The notes below the pieces were generated by a model. It had not been told where the DNA came from. It worked only from the letters and a program-made list of their open reading frames with translations, and made no database searches. A stretch of 64,000 bases of DNA from contig NZ_BMML01000016.1 of the NCBI RefSeq assembly GCF_014645815.1, forward strand, positions 124,001-188,000. The letters run 5' to 3'. Origin of the DNA: Streptomyces fuscichromogenes (GTDB lineage Bacteria; Actinomycetota; Actinomycetes; Streptomycetales; Streptomycetaceae). Numbering within the stretch: the first letter of the stretch is position 1; every line of letters starts with the position of its first letter. The translations under genes and the position numbers were made by a program. Shown here piece after piece: positions 41,193 to 49,493 of the stretch.

Positions 41193-42391
41193 GCCGCCCT
41201 CCGGGGTTCGTCAGGGAGCCTCAGCAGGACTCCGGCAAGGCTGCGGGCGGTGGTCGCCCAGCCGTCGAGCGCCGCCCGGCGGCCGCGCGCGGCGGCCTTG
41301 AGCCGACGGCGTACGTCCGCCTCGCCGAACCAGCCGCGCAGTTCGGCGGCGAGCGCGGCGGGGTCCTCCGGCGGCACGAGGATGCCGGGCACCCCGCCGT
41401 CGGGGGCGCGGCCGACCGCCTCCGGCAGGCCGCCGACGTCGGTGGCGAGCACCGGGATGCCGCGGGCGAGGGCCTCGGTGACGGCCATGCCGTAGGTCTC
41501 GGCGTACGAGGTGAGGACCATCAGGTCGGCGGCCGCGTAGCTGGCGTCGAGGTCGGCGCCGGAGCGGGGGCCGGCCAGGTGCAGCCGGTCGGTCAGGCCG
41601 TGTTCGGCGATGAGCGAGCGCAGGTGGGCGACGTACTCGGGGTCCTGGCCCAGTCCGCCGACGCAGGTGCAGGTCCACGGCAGGTCACGGACCGCCGCGA
41701 GCGCCTCGACCAGCCGGTGCTGGCCCTTGCGCGGGGTGACGGCGGCGACGCACAGCAGGTGCGAGACGCCGTCGGTGCCGCCGGCCAGCGGGGCGATGTC
41801 GGCGCCCGGGGCGGCGACGTGCACCCGGTCGGGGGCCAGGCCGTGGTGCGAGACCAGCCGTCGTACCGCCCAGTCGCTGGTCGCGATCACGGCGGGAACC
41901 GCGCGCAGCACCGCGCGCTCACGGGCGTCCAGGTCGGCGGCCACGGCCCGGTCGAGCCCGGTCTCGTCGCCGAGCGGCAGGTGCACGAGGACGGCGAGCC
42001 GCAGCCGTTCCGTCTCGGGGACGATGATCTCCGGGACGCCGCAGGCGACCAGGCCGTCGAGCAGGACGGCCGCCCCGTCGGGCAGTTCCCGCAGGGTGCG
42101 GGCGAGGCTGTCACGGGCGGCCTGCTCGGGGCGCGGCCAGGAGCCGGACACCACGTGCCGGGTGACCTGCCAGCCGAAGCCGGGCAGGTCCAGGCAGACC
42201 CGCCGGTCGTAGGCGTTGCCGCCGCTCGGCTGGGCCGGGTCGTCGACACCGCCCGGCATGACGAAGTGCATGTTGCGCAGGGACATGGGGAGGATCCCGA
42301 TGTTCGCGGGGGCTTCGCCGGCGACGGTGCCCGCGCGCTGCGCGGGCACGTAGGTGAGGGCCGACGGGCGGCCGATGGCCATGTCGGTCAC
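41189..42391 (-). CDS. GT4-family glycosyltransferase
   Basis: A 400-residue GT-B glycosyltransferase. The donor domain starts VSHLLCVAAVTPRKGQHRLV and contains VLTSYAETYGMAVTEALARG with the two catalytic-site Glu residues of GT4 (EX7E). The acceptor domain includes PGGNAYDRRV-like sequence (SGGNAYDRRVCLDLPGFG). The GTG start overlaps the stop of the pterin-synthase homologue; an ATG nine bases downstream is an alternative. Glycosylation of a cytosolic or membrane-associated acceptor made by the neighbouring enzymes is expected; the sugar is unknown. Confidence 0.85.
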   Translation of the reverse strand: MTDMAIGRPSALTYVPAQRAGTVAGEAPANIGILPMSLRNMHFVMPGGVDDPAQPSGGNAYDRRVCLDLPGFGWQVTRHVVSGSWPRPEQAARDSLARTLRELPDGAAVLLDGLVACGVPEIIVPETERLRLAVLVHLPLGDETGLDRAVAADLDARERAVLRAVPAVIATSDWAVRRLVSHHGLAPDRVHVAAPGADIAPLAGGTDGVSHLLCVAAVTPRKGQHRLVEALAAVRDLPWTCTCVGGLGQDPEYVAHLRSLIAEHGLTDRLHLAGPRSGADLDASYAAADLMVLTSYAETYGMAVTEALARGIPVLATDVGGLPEAVGRAPDGGVPGILVPPEDPAALAAELRGWFGEADVRRRLKAAARGRRAALDGWATTARSLAGVLLRLPDEPRRAA

Positions 42392-42786
42392 AGGGCACGC
42401 TCGTAACTCGCCCAGGCGACGTGCGATTCGTGGAGGGTGACGGTCAGTCCCGCGAGGCCCTTGGCGCCCTCGCCCAGCGCGCCCTTCGCGATGCGCTCGG
42501 CGAGCCGGTCCGCGATGACCTTCGCGAGGAACTCCGTGGAGGTGTTGATCCCGGCGAAGTCGGGCTCGCTGTCCAGGTTTCTGTAGTTCAGCTCGCTGAC
42601 CACGGCCCCGAGTTCCTGGGTGGCGAGACCGATGTCGACGACGATGTTGTCGTCGTCCAGCTGCTCACGGCGGAAGGTGGCATCCACGAGGAACGTGGCG
42701 CCGTGCAGTCGCTGCGCGGGCCCGAACACCTCGCCGCGGAAGCTGTGGGCGATCATGATGTGATCGCGGACGGTGATGCTGAACAA
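42388..42786 (-). CDS. 6-pyruvoyltetrahydropterin synthase/QueD homologue lacking key residues
   Basis: A 132-residue T-fold protein. The family layout is clear: AHSF (His14), RLHGATF (His28) and a C-terminal VTLHESHVAWASYER. Canonical members read HGH, with both His residues binding zinc, and have a catalytic Cys between the first and second His. Here the third ligand is Ala30 and no Cys occurs between residues 14 and 28. The distal Glu/His of the active site persists. The protein may therefore do different chemistry or bind a substrate without the usual side-chain cleavage. A homologue sits beside the SCO6655-type cyclohydrolase in S. coelicolor, as I recall. It heads a four-gene overlapping unit. 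Confidence 0.85.
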   Translation of the reverse strand: MFSITVRDHIMIAHSFRGEVFGPAQRLHGATFLVDATFRREQLDDDNIVVDIGLATQELGAVVSELNYRNLDSEPDFAGINTSTEFLAKVIADRLAERIAKGALGEGAKGLAGLTVTLHESHVAWASYERAL

Positions 42787-42946
42787 CGGACGACCCTCCA
42801 GGTGCGGCGCGTCTGGTCCACCGGCTGATCCCTGCCGGTGGATGCCCTTAATACGGCTCTTGGCTTTCCCGCGTTCAGTCCACTCTCACTCTTTTCTCAG
42901 GTCAGGACCTCTTGGCGGGCGGCACCGGACGGTAGTGGACGTTCCG
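42787..42946. promoter_or_regulatory. promoter-bearing gap between the dehydrogenase and the pterin-synthase unit
   Basis: This 160-bp gap is less GC-rich than its flanks (CTTTTCTCAGGTCAGGACCT region) and must hold the promoter of the four-gene unit. The short dyad AGGTC-AGG-ACCT at 42900 is the only symmetry I notice. No gene is visible. Confidence 0.3.
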
Positions 42947-43936
42947 TCAGCCGTTGTCGCCGTAGCGGACCCGGTGACAGAGGGCGGGAATCTCCCCGGA
43001 GGCGAGCTTCGGGAGCACCTCCGGCAGCTCCTCGAACACGCTTTCCCCTGTGATGAGGGCGTCCAGCGCCGGGTCGGCCAGCAGGTCCAGGGCCAGGGCG
43101 AGCCGGTCGGCGTAGCTGCGGCCGGCCCGGGCGGCCGGGGAGACGGTGCCGACCTGGCTGCTGCGCACGGTGAGGCGGCGGGAGTGGAACGCCTCGCCGA
43201 GCGGAAGGGCGATACGCCGGTCGCCGTACCAGCTGAGGTCCAGCACGGTGCCCTCGGGCGCGAGGAGTTCCAGTGCGCGGCTGAGGCCCTGCTCGGTGGC
43301 GCTGGCGTGCACGACGAGGTCGCAGTCGCCGAGGGCGTCCTCGGGGGCCGCGAAGTCCACGCCGAGGGCCCCGGCGGTCCTGGCGCGGGCCGGGTCGGCG
43401 TCGACCAGCTGGAGCCGCAGGCCGGGGAAGCGGGCGAGCAGGGCGGCGACCGAGCAGCCGACCATGCCGCCGCCGATCACCGCGATCCGGTCGCCGACCA
43501 GCGGCGCCGCGTCCCAGAGGGCGTTCACGGCGGTCTCGACAGTGCCCGCGAGTACCGCACGCGCCGGTGGTACCCGATCCGGTACCACCGTCACCGCGCT
43601 CACCGGAACGACGTAACGCGTCTGATGCGGATACAGGCAGAAGACCGTACGCCCGATCAGCCCATCGGGCCCCTGCTCGACCACGCCCACGTTGAGGTAG
43701 CCGTACTTGACCGGACCGGGGAACTCGCCCTCCTGGAACGGCGCCCGCATCACGGCGTGTTGGCTCTCCGGCACCCCGCCCCGGAACACCAGTGTCTCGG
43801 TGCCACGGCTGACTCCCGAGTACAGCGAGCGCACCAGTACCTCGCCCTCGCCGGGCTCCGTGAGGGTGACGTCACGCAGCTCTCCGTGGCCCGGGGAGCG
43901 GAGCCAGAACGCGCGGGCCGAGCGGTTCATCGGCAT
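42947..43936 (-). CDS. medium-chain dehydrogenase-like oxidoreductase (zinc-type ADH fold, zinc ligands apparently absent)
   Basis: A 329-residue medium-chain dehydrogenase/reductase. The Rossmann domain has IAVIGGGMVGCSVAALLARF near residue 150 and an acidic VDADP for the adenosine ribose, which suggests NAD(H). In the catalytic domain the usual zinc Cys position reads YSGVSRGTETL and the usual GHE position reads KYGYLNVGVVEQG, so the standard Cys and His ligands are missing. It may work without zinc or with different ligands. It is transcribed towards the pterin-synthase unit and divergent from the CDP-alcohol phosphotransferase gene. Substrate unknown. Confidence 0.8.
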   Translation of the reverse strand: MPMNRSARAFWLRSPGHGELRDVTLTEPGEGEVLVRSLYSGVSRGTETLVFRGGVPESQHAVMRAPFQEGEFPGPVKYGYLNVGVVEQGPDGLIGRTVFCLYPHQTRYVVPVSAVTVVPDRVPPARAVLAGTVETAVNALWDAAPLVGDRIAVIGGGMVGCSVAALLARFPGLRLQLVDADPARARTAGALGVDFAAPEDALGDCDLVVHASATEQGLSRALELLAPEGTVLDLSWYGDRRIALPLGEAFHSRRLTVRSSQVGTVSPAARAGRSYADRLALALDLLADPALDALITGESVFEELPEVLPKLASGEIPALCHRVRYGDNG

Positions 43937-43974
43937 CCTCCTGAACGATCGGGAAGTTGTTCACGTACCGAGAT

Positions 43975-44007
43975 GTGCACAAGCGAGAAGTGCACAGGCC
44001 GCGCACA
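43975..44007. repeat. GTGCACA repeats in the divergent promoter region
   Basis: GTGCACA occurs at 43975 and 43990, and GCGCACA at 44001, in the 116-bp gap between the dehydrogenase and the CDP-alcohol phosphotransferase. Spacing of 15 and 11 bp and the palindromic GTGCAC core suggest regulator half-sites. Confidence 0.35.
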
Positions 44008-44052
44008 GTACGCGGCGTTGATCGACTCTGTCACTCGGCCGGAGGACGTGCG

Positions 44053-44850
44053 GTGGCCCTGAACAACACTTACGAAGCCAGGCTGGTCCAGCAGGAGACC
44101 GCTGTGGGAGCGGGCGTACAGATCCTGTTGCTGGCCCTGCTAGGGACGGCGATCGGCATGGGGCCGGCCGGCTGGCTCGTGGGGCTCGCGTTCGCGATAG
44201 CCACCTGGGCGGTGCTCTCCCGGGCCCTGCACCGCAGCCGGCCGCGCTCCTTCGGCCCCGCCAACCGGGTGACCCTCGGCCGCGCGATCCTTGTCGGCGG
44301 CGTGACCGCCCTGGTCGCCGACTCCTTCGAGAGCTCCCCGCCGGTCACGCTGCTGGTCGGCCTGACGGCCGTGGCGCTCATCCTCGACGGCGTGGACGGC
44401 AAGGTGGCCCGCCGCACGGGTACGTCCACGGCCCTGGGCGCGCGCTTCGACATGGAGGTCGACGCGTTCCTGATCCTGGTGCTGAGCGTGTACGTGTCGA
44501 CGCAGCTGGGCCCGTGGGTCCTCCTCATCGGCGGGATGCGCTACGCGTTCGTGGCGGCCGCGAAGGTCGCGCCCTGGCTGAACTCCCCGCTGCCGCACTC
44601 GATGGCCCGCAAGACGGTCGCCGCGATGCAGGGCATCTGCCTGCTGCTGGCGGGCGCGGACCTGCTGCCGCACCTGGCCAACCTGGGCGTGGCGCTGCTG
44701 GCGCTGGGCTCCCTGGTGTGGTCCTTCGGACGGGACGTGCTGTGGCTGTGGCGCAACGCGCGAGTGGCTGCGCAGGCCCTGCCGACGACAGAGCCGGCGG
44801 CCCCGGCGGCGGCCGACCTGGAACTCCGGGAGCTGGCCGCGGCCCGCTGA
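44053..44850 (+). CDS. CDP-alcohol phosphatidyltransferase family membrane protein
   Basis: A 265-residue integral membrane enzyme that transfers a phosphatidyl or phospho-alcohol group from a CDP-linked donor. The full catalytic motif is visible: Asp112, Asp115-Gly116, Ala119-Arg120, Gly129, Asp133 and Asp137 in DGVDGKVARRT and LGARFDMEVD. About six hydrophobic segments surround it. The GTG start at 44053 is chosen for its GGAGGA site six bases upstream; the open frame extends further but without support. The acceptor alcohol is unknown. Position beside the glycosyltransferase and flippase-like genes suggests that the cluster makes a phospholipid-linked product. Confidence 0.87.
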   Translation: MALNNTYEARLVQQETAVGAGVQILLLALLGTAIGMGPAGWLVGLAFAIATWAVLSRALHRSRPRSFGPANRVTLGRAILVGGVTALVADSFESSPPVTLLVGLTAVALILDGVDGKVARRTGTSTALGARFDMEVDAFLILVLSVYVSTQLGPWVLLIGGMRYAFVAAAKVAPWLNSPLPHSMARKTVAAMQGICLLLAGADLLPHLANLGVALLALGSLVWSFGRDVLWLWRNARVAAQALPTTEPAAPAAADLELRELAAAR

Positions 44851-44857
44851 CCCGCCA

Positions 44858-44906
44858 CCAACGAAGAGGGCCCGAACCGGGGGATGGTTCGGGCCCTCTT
44901 CGTTGG
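44858..44906. terminator. perfect 21-bp hairpin
   Basis: Arms 44858-44878 and 44886-44906 (outer CCAACGAAGAGGG and CCCTCTTCGTTGG) are exact complements over 21 bp with a seven-base loop. It lies eight bases past the phosphotransferase stop and can also terminate convergent transcription from the YcnI side. Confidence 0.92.
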
Positions 44907-44915
44907 CCTACGGGC

Positions 44916-44999
44916 GTGGGCCTACAAGTGTGGGCCAACAGGTGTGGGCCAACAGGTGTGGGCCAACAGGTGTGGGCCAACGGATGTCGGCCCACTCGC
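44916..44999. repeat. 14-bp tandem repeat array, about six units
   Basis: The unit GTGGGCCAACAGGT is exact three times (44930-44971), with diverged copies before (GTGGGCCTACAAGT) and after (GTGGGCCAACGGAT, then a poorer copy). The array fills the space between the terminator and the YcnI stop codon. It looks like a slippage-prone minisatellite; copy number probably varies between strains. Confidence 0.85.
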
Positions 45000-45004
45000 C
45001 TCGG

Positions 45005-45742
45005 CTACGACCGGGCGCCGCCCCGCGTCCGTACGACGGCGAACGCGGCCGCCGCCAGGCCCAGCGCGCCGACGATCAGGCCCGCGATGCCGAGGCCGCG
45101 CGCGGTGGAGTCGCTGGAGTCGGCGGCCGCGGTGGTCGCCTTGCCGCCGGTCTTCGCGGCCGGGGCCGCCGACGCCGCGGAGTCGTCCCCCGCCGCCGTG
45201 AGCTTGAGCGTCGGCGCCGGGTTCTCCGGCTCGTCGTCGCCGCTCTGCGCCTCCTCGATCCAGCGCACGACCTTGCCGTCGGAGTAGGTCTGGAGGGTCT
45301 TGAAGGTGAGCTGGTCGGTGTCCTCGGGCAGCTGCCCGAACGCGACGTCGAAGTCCTGGTACTGGCCGGCGCCGATCTTGCCGCCGGTCCAGGTGATCTC
45401 GGAGGCGGCCTCGGTGATGGTGCCGTCGTCGGTCTTCACGGGCGTCTTGAGCTTGGTGGTGGTCACCTTGGCGGTCCAGCCGTCCTGCGGGGTGACGAGG
45501 ACGCCCAGGACCGGATGGTCGGTGGGCAGGTAGACCTGGACCTTGGTGGTGGCGGCGGTGTTCTCCTCGTTGGGCACCCGGAAGGTCAGGACTCCGTCGG
45601 TGGCGCCCTTGGCGTAGCTCTCGGGGTGGACGGTGACGTGCGCGGCGGCGACACCGGCGGCGGCGAGGACCGACGCGGCGGTGACCGCGGTGACGGTGGC
45701 GGCGCGGCGCAGGGTGCGGCGAGTGGCAGACATGGCAGACAT
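45005..45742 (-). CDS. YcnI/DUF1775 copper-binding surface protein
   Basis: A 245-residue exported, membrane-anchored protein. A Tat/Sec-like signal (TRRTLRR then a hydrophobic core) should be cleaved after AAA, leaving His35 as the first residue of the mature chain (HVTVHPES). YcnI homologues bind copper through this N-terminal His. The DUF1775 beta domain runs to about residue 165, then an Ala/Asp/Ser-rich linker and a C-terminal transmembrane helix (about 215-238) with a basic tail. A Met/His-rich membrane protein gene lies directly upstream, so the pair probably handles copper. ATG at 45733 is an alternative start. Confidence 0.87.
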   Translation of the reverse strand: MSAMSATRRTLRRAATVTAVTAASVLAAAGVAAAHVTVHPESYAKGATDGVLTFRVPNEENTAATTKVQVYLPTDHPVLGVLVTPQDGWTAKVTTTKLKTPVKTDDGTITEAASEITWTGGKIGAGQYQDFDVAFGQLPEDTDQLTFKTLQTYSDGKVVRWIEEAQSGDDEPENPAPTLKLTAAGDDSAASAAPAAKTGGKATTAAADSSDSTARGLGIAGLIVGALGLAAAAFAVVRTRGGARS

Positions 45743-45793
45743 GAGTGAGTGGATCTCCGTACGAGTGAAGTCTGTTAGAGAGTCTTACTGGTG

Positions 45794-46462
45794 TTAGACC
45801 GTGTACGGGATCGGGTTCGGGGGGCCGCGTCGGCTGACCGCGTGCCGGAGCGCCAGCAGTCGGCGGGGCCGTATCGGGCGGGCCGGGGCCCGGCGGGCGC
45901 CGTCGGCCGGGGCGGACAGCGGGGCCTTGCGCCACCAGGCGTACCAGGCGTACCAGGCGGCCAGACCTGGGACGAACGCGGCTGTCCGCCTCAGCAGCGA
46001 CCACAGCGCGGCCTCACCGCGCCGCAGCCACCAGGAGGCGACGAGCGCGGCGACGACATGGGCGACGGTGGCGTGCGCGGTCAGGATGTGGACGTGCGGG
46101 TGCCGCTGCGCCATACCGGTCATGCCCGCCATGCGCGCCACGCCTGTCGCCGCATGGCCGTGCATGCGCATCGAGGTCATGTTCATGGCGTGCACGGGAC
46201 CCGGGGTGACCGCGCGGGCCGCGTCGAAGCCGAAGTGCAGACCGGCCTGGGTGAGGAGCATGCCGGCGCCGATCTCCGGCAGCCCGCGCTCCCGTCCCGC
46301 GAGGGCGCGGCCCAGGGCGAACACGGCGGCGAATCCGGCCGCGTCGGCCCACAGCGGCGGCAGGTCGCCCATGGCGAGGCCGTGGCCGGCGGCAGCCAGC
46401 AGCACGCACACCGCGGCGAACACCGCGGCACGCAGGCTCCGTACCGCCGGTGACGCACTCAT
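45794..46462 (-). CDS. integral membrane protein with Met/His-rich loop (putative copper-related)
   Basis: A 222-residue membrane protein with about four hydrophobic segments. Residues 91-130 are strikingly metal-binding in character: His at 91, 101, 103, 121, 123, 125 and 130, and Met at 93, 95, 98, 100, 111, 114 and 117. I do not recognise a named family, but proteins of this kind sit beside YcnI in actinobacteria. The C-terminal part has the iterated AWYAWYAWW, encoded by a 9-bp tandem repeat near 45936-45959. The ATG at 46462 has GGAGG ten bases upstream; a GTG at 46480 is possible. A role in copper uptake or storage is inferred. Confidence 0.65.
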   Translation of the reverse strand: MSASPAVRSLRAAVFAAVCVLLAAAGHGLAMGDLPPLWADAAGFAAVFALGRALAGRERGLPEIGAGMLLTQAGLHFGFDAARAVTPGPVHAMNMTSMRMHGHAATGVARMAGMTGMAQRHPHVHILTAHATVAHVVAALVASWWLRRGEAALWSLLRRTAAFVPGLAAWYAWYAWWRKAPLSAPADGARRAPARPIRPRRLLALRHAVSRRGPPNPIPYTV

Positions 46463-46786
46463 GGTGAGCGATCCTCCCACGGTGGTGGGATACGGGAGGC
46501 AGGGACGCCCCGTTCACTCCCGGCTGGGGTTTTCCGGTGCGTCGGCCATGGCTTCCTGTGGACGTGCGAGCGCCGGGCTGGGCGGCACCGCCCGGCCCGG
46601 CAGGGCACGGCACGGCGCGGCCGACGGCGACGGGCGTCCGGCCGAGGGGCAGCGGCACGACGACAGGAGCGGCGGGCGGCAGTCCGGCGGAGCCGGTCCG
46701 GTCGGCGGGCCGGGGCGCGCACGCCGCCCCGGAGCCGGACCCGGCCGTGCAGCGCCCCGGCCGGACGGGTGCCGCGCGGATCAGAC
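46463..46786. other. 324-bp gap, no convincing gene
   Basis: Very GC-rich sequence between the membrane-protein start and the DUF397 stop. Open frames exist on both strands but show no recognisable motif or ribosome binding site. It should contain the promoter of the YcnI-linked membrane protein. Confidence 0.5.
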
Positions 46787-46975
46787 CTAGGCCACGAACG
46801 CCACGAACGCCACGAACTCCGACCACCCGTCCCGGCCCACGGCGAAGTGCGGGCGGGACACGTCCTTGGAGTCCCTTACACAGACGGCCTGTTCGGCGAC
46901 GGCGACCTCGATGCAGTCGTCCCCCTGGCTACCGCTGTAGCTGGACTTGAACCAGGTGAGTTCCGTCGTACTCAT
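46787..46975 (-). CDS. DUF397 domain protein
   Basis: A 62-residue small protein starting TELTWFKSSYSGSQGDDCIEVA, the DUF397 signature, with VRDSKD in the middle. DUF397 proteins are almost always encoded after an XRE-family regulator, as here (four-base overlap), and are thought to interact with it, possibly as toxin-antitoxin-like partners. The C-terminus is odd: EFVAFVAFVA, produced by three 9-bp GCCACGAAC tandem copies at 46791-46817, replaces the usual WxxFVxxVRxG end. Confidence 0.85.
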   Translation of the reverse strand: MSTTELTWFKSSYSGSQGDDCIEVAVAEQAVCVRDSKDVSRPHFAVGRDGWSEFVAFVAFVA

Positions 46976-47841
46976 AGTTCTCCTCGCAGTCGCTCCAACA
47001 GGCCCTGCGATTCTTTGGGATTCAGGGCCTGCGAGCGCAGTGTGTCATAGCGCTGCTGCAGCAGGCTCACCTCTTTCACGTCACCGATCAGCCGCCCGTT
47101 CTGCTGCCCTTCCGAGTACGCGAACCGCCGCCCCTCCGCCGTCTCCAGCAGCCGCACAGGCCCATCCAGACACGCGTGCAACCCCGCCTCCAACGGCACG
47201 ATCTGAAGCGTCACGTTGCGCAGGGCGGACCGCTCCAGCACATGGTCGTACATCTCGCGCATCCGCTCCGCGCCCCCGAACCGCCGCCGGAACACGTGCT
47301 CCTCGACGATGAAACTGAACGGCACGGTCGGCCGCTCGTACAGCATGCGCTGGCGCTTCATCCGCACGTCGAGCAGATTCTCCAGCCCCTCGTCGGTGAC
47401 CACCGGAATGGTGCCGTCGAACACGGTCCGCGCGTATCCGTCCGACTGCAACAACCCCGGCACCAGCCTGCACTCGTACGTACCCAGACTGACCGCGATC
47501 CGCTCCAGCCGGGCCCACCGCCGGAACCAGACGGCCAGCCCCCTTTCCCCGCGCGTCAGGAACTGGGCCGCCTTCCGTAACGCCCCGGTGTTCCCCAGCA
47601 CCTCCTCGGCCCGCTCGACGAACGCCCTGTCCGGCATCCGCCTCCCCAACTCCACGGACGCGACCGTGTGTTTGGAGAACCGCACCAGCTCGGCGAACTC
47701 GGTCCTGCTGTACCCGGCGTGCTCCCGCAGTGCCTGGACGACGGCCCCGAAGGTCCGCAGGCTGTCGGAGGGATCGGGTTCACGCTCCCCCTCACAGCCC
47801 GTCAGGTCGTCGCCGTCACTCTCGTCCACACCGTTCGTCAT
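46972..47841 (-). CDS. XRE-family helix-turn-helix regulator (Scr1-like, DUF5753)
   Basis: A 289-residue regulator typical of Streptomyces. The helix-turn-helix is at about residues 30-85 (REHAGYSRTEFAELVRFSKH and VASVELGRRMPD), followed by the large C-terminal domain with ECRLVPGLLQSDGYARTVF and QRMLYERPTVPFSFIVEEHV. Such proteins occur in dozens of copies per genome, paired with DUF397 proteins; BldB/WhiJ-type systems are the best-studied relatives. It overlaps DUF397 downstream and a headless small frame upstream (ATGA). Targets are unknown. Confidence 0.88.
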   Translation of the reverse strand: MTNGVDESDGDDLTGCEGEREPDPSDSLRTFGAVVQALREHAGYSRTEFAELVRFSKHTVASVELGRRMPDRAFVERAEEVLGNTGALRKAAQFLTRGERGLAVWFRRWARLERIAVSLGTYECRLVPGLLQSDGYARTVFDGTIPVVTDEGLENLLDVRMKRQRMLYERPTVPFSFIVEEHVFRRRFGGAERMREMYDHVLERSALRNVTLQIVPLEAGLHACLDGPVRLLETAEGRRFAYSEGQQNGRLIGDVKEVSLLQQRYDTLRSQALNPKESQGLLERLRGEL

Positions 47842-48059
47842 ACGCGGCCACCTCCAGGTACGTACGCACTGCGCTCCCCCGCGATCAACTCACCCAGAGT
47901 GACCGCAATGTCGCGTACCGTCAACGGATTGCCCTCGTACGCTGACGCGGCGTACGAGCAGGCGGTCGCCCGGATCCGCCGGGCGCTGGAGCCGCGGGCG
48001 GCGTCACCGGAACCGGCGCGCGTCTCGCCGTAGCCGGCCGGGAGGTTGGTGCGGTGGAC
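47838..48059 (-). pseudogene. small ORF remnant overlapping the XRE gene, start codon missing
   Basis: The frame ends in an ATGA overlap with the XRE start and reads ACSYAASAYEGNPLTVRDIA then VTLGELIAGERSAYVPGG, which looks like real coding sequence coupled to the regulator. I find no ATG or GTG with a ribosome binding site before it runs into the beta-glucosidase terminator region; a TTG at 47934 would leave only about 30 residues. The 5' part may have been lost when the upstream sequence changed. About 74 codons are coding-like. Confidence 0.4.
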
Positions 48060-48096
48060 GCGGAACTCCCCTGGGCCGCGTCCACCGCGGTATGTG

Positions 48097-49455
<1,359 letters not shown>

Positions 49456-49493
49456 GTAAGTCCCTTCGGAACTGGCTTCGTTGCGAGGTGGGT

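Noticed and set aside
42388..42786. Queuosine or 7-deazapurine pathway QueD
   Set aside because: No queC, queE or queF-like gene is nearby, and the catalytic Cys and third zinc ligand are missing.
44916..44999. CRISPR array
   Set aside because: Units are 14 bp and contiguous, without unique spacers, and no cas gene is present.
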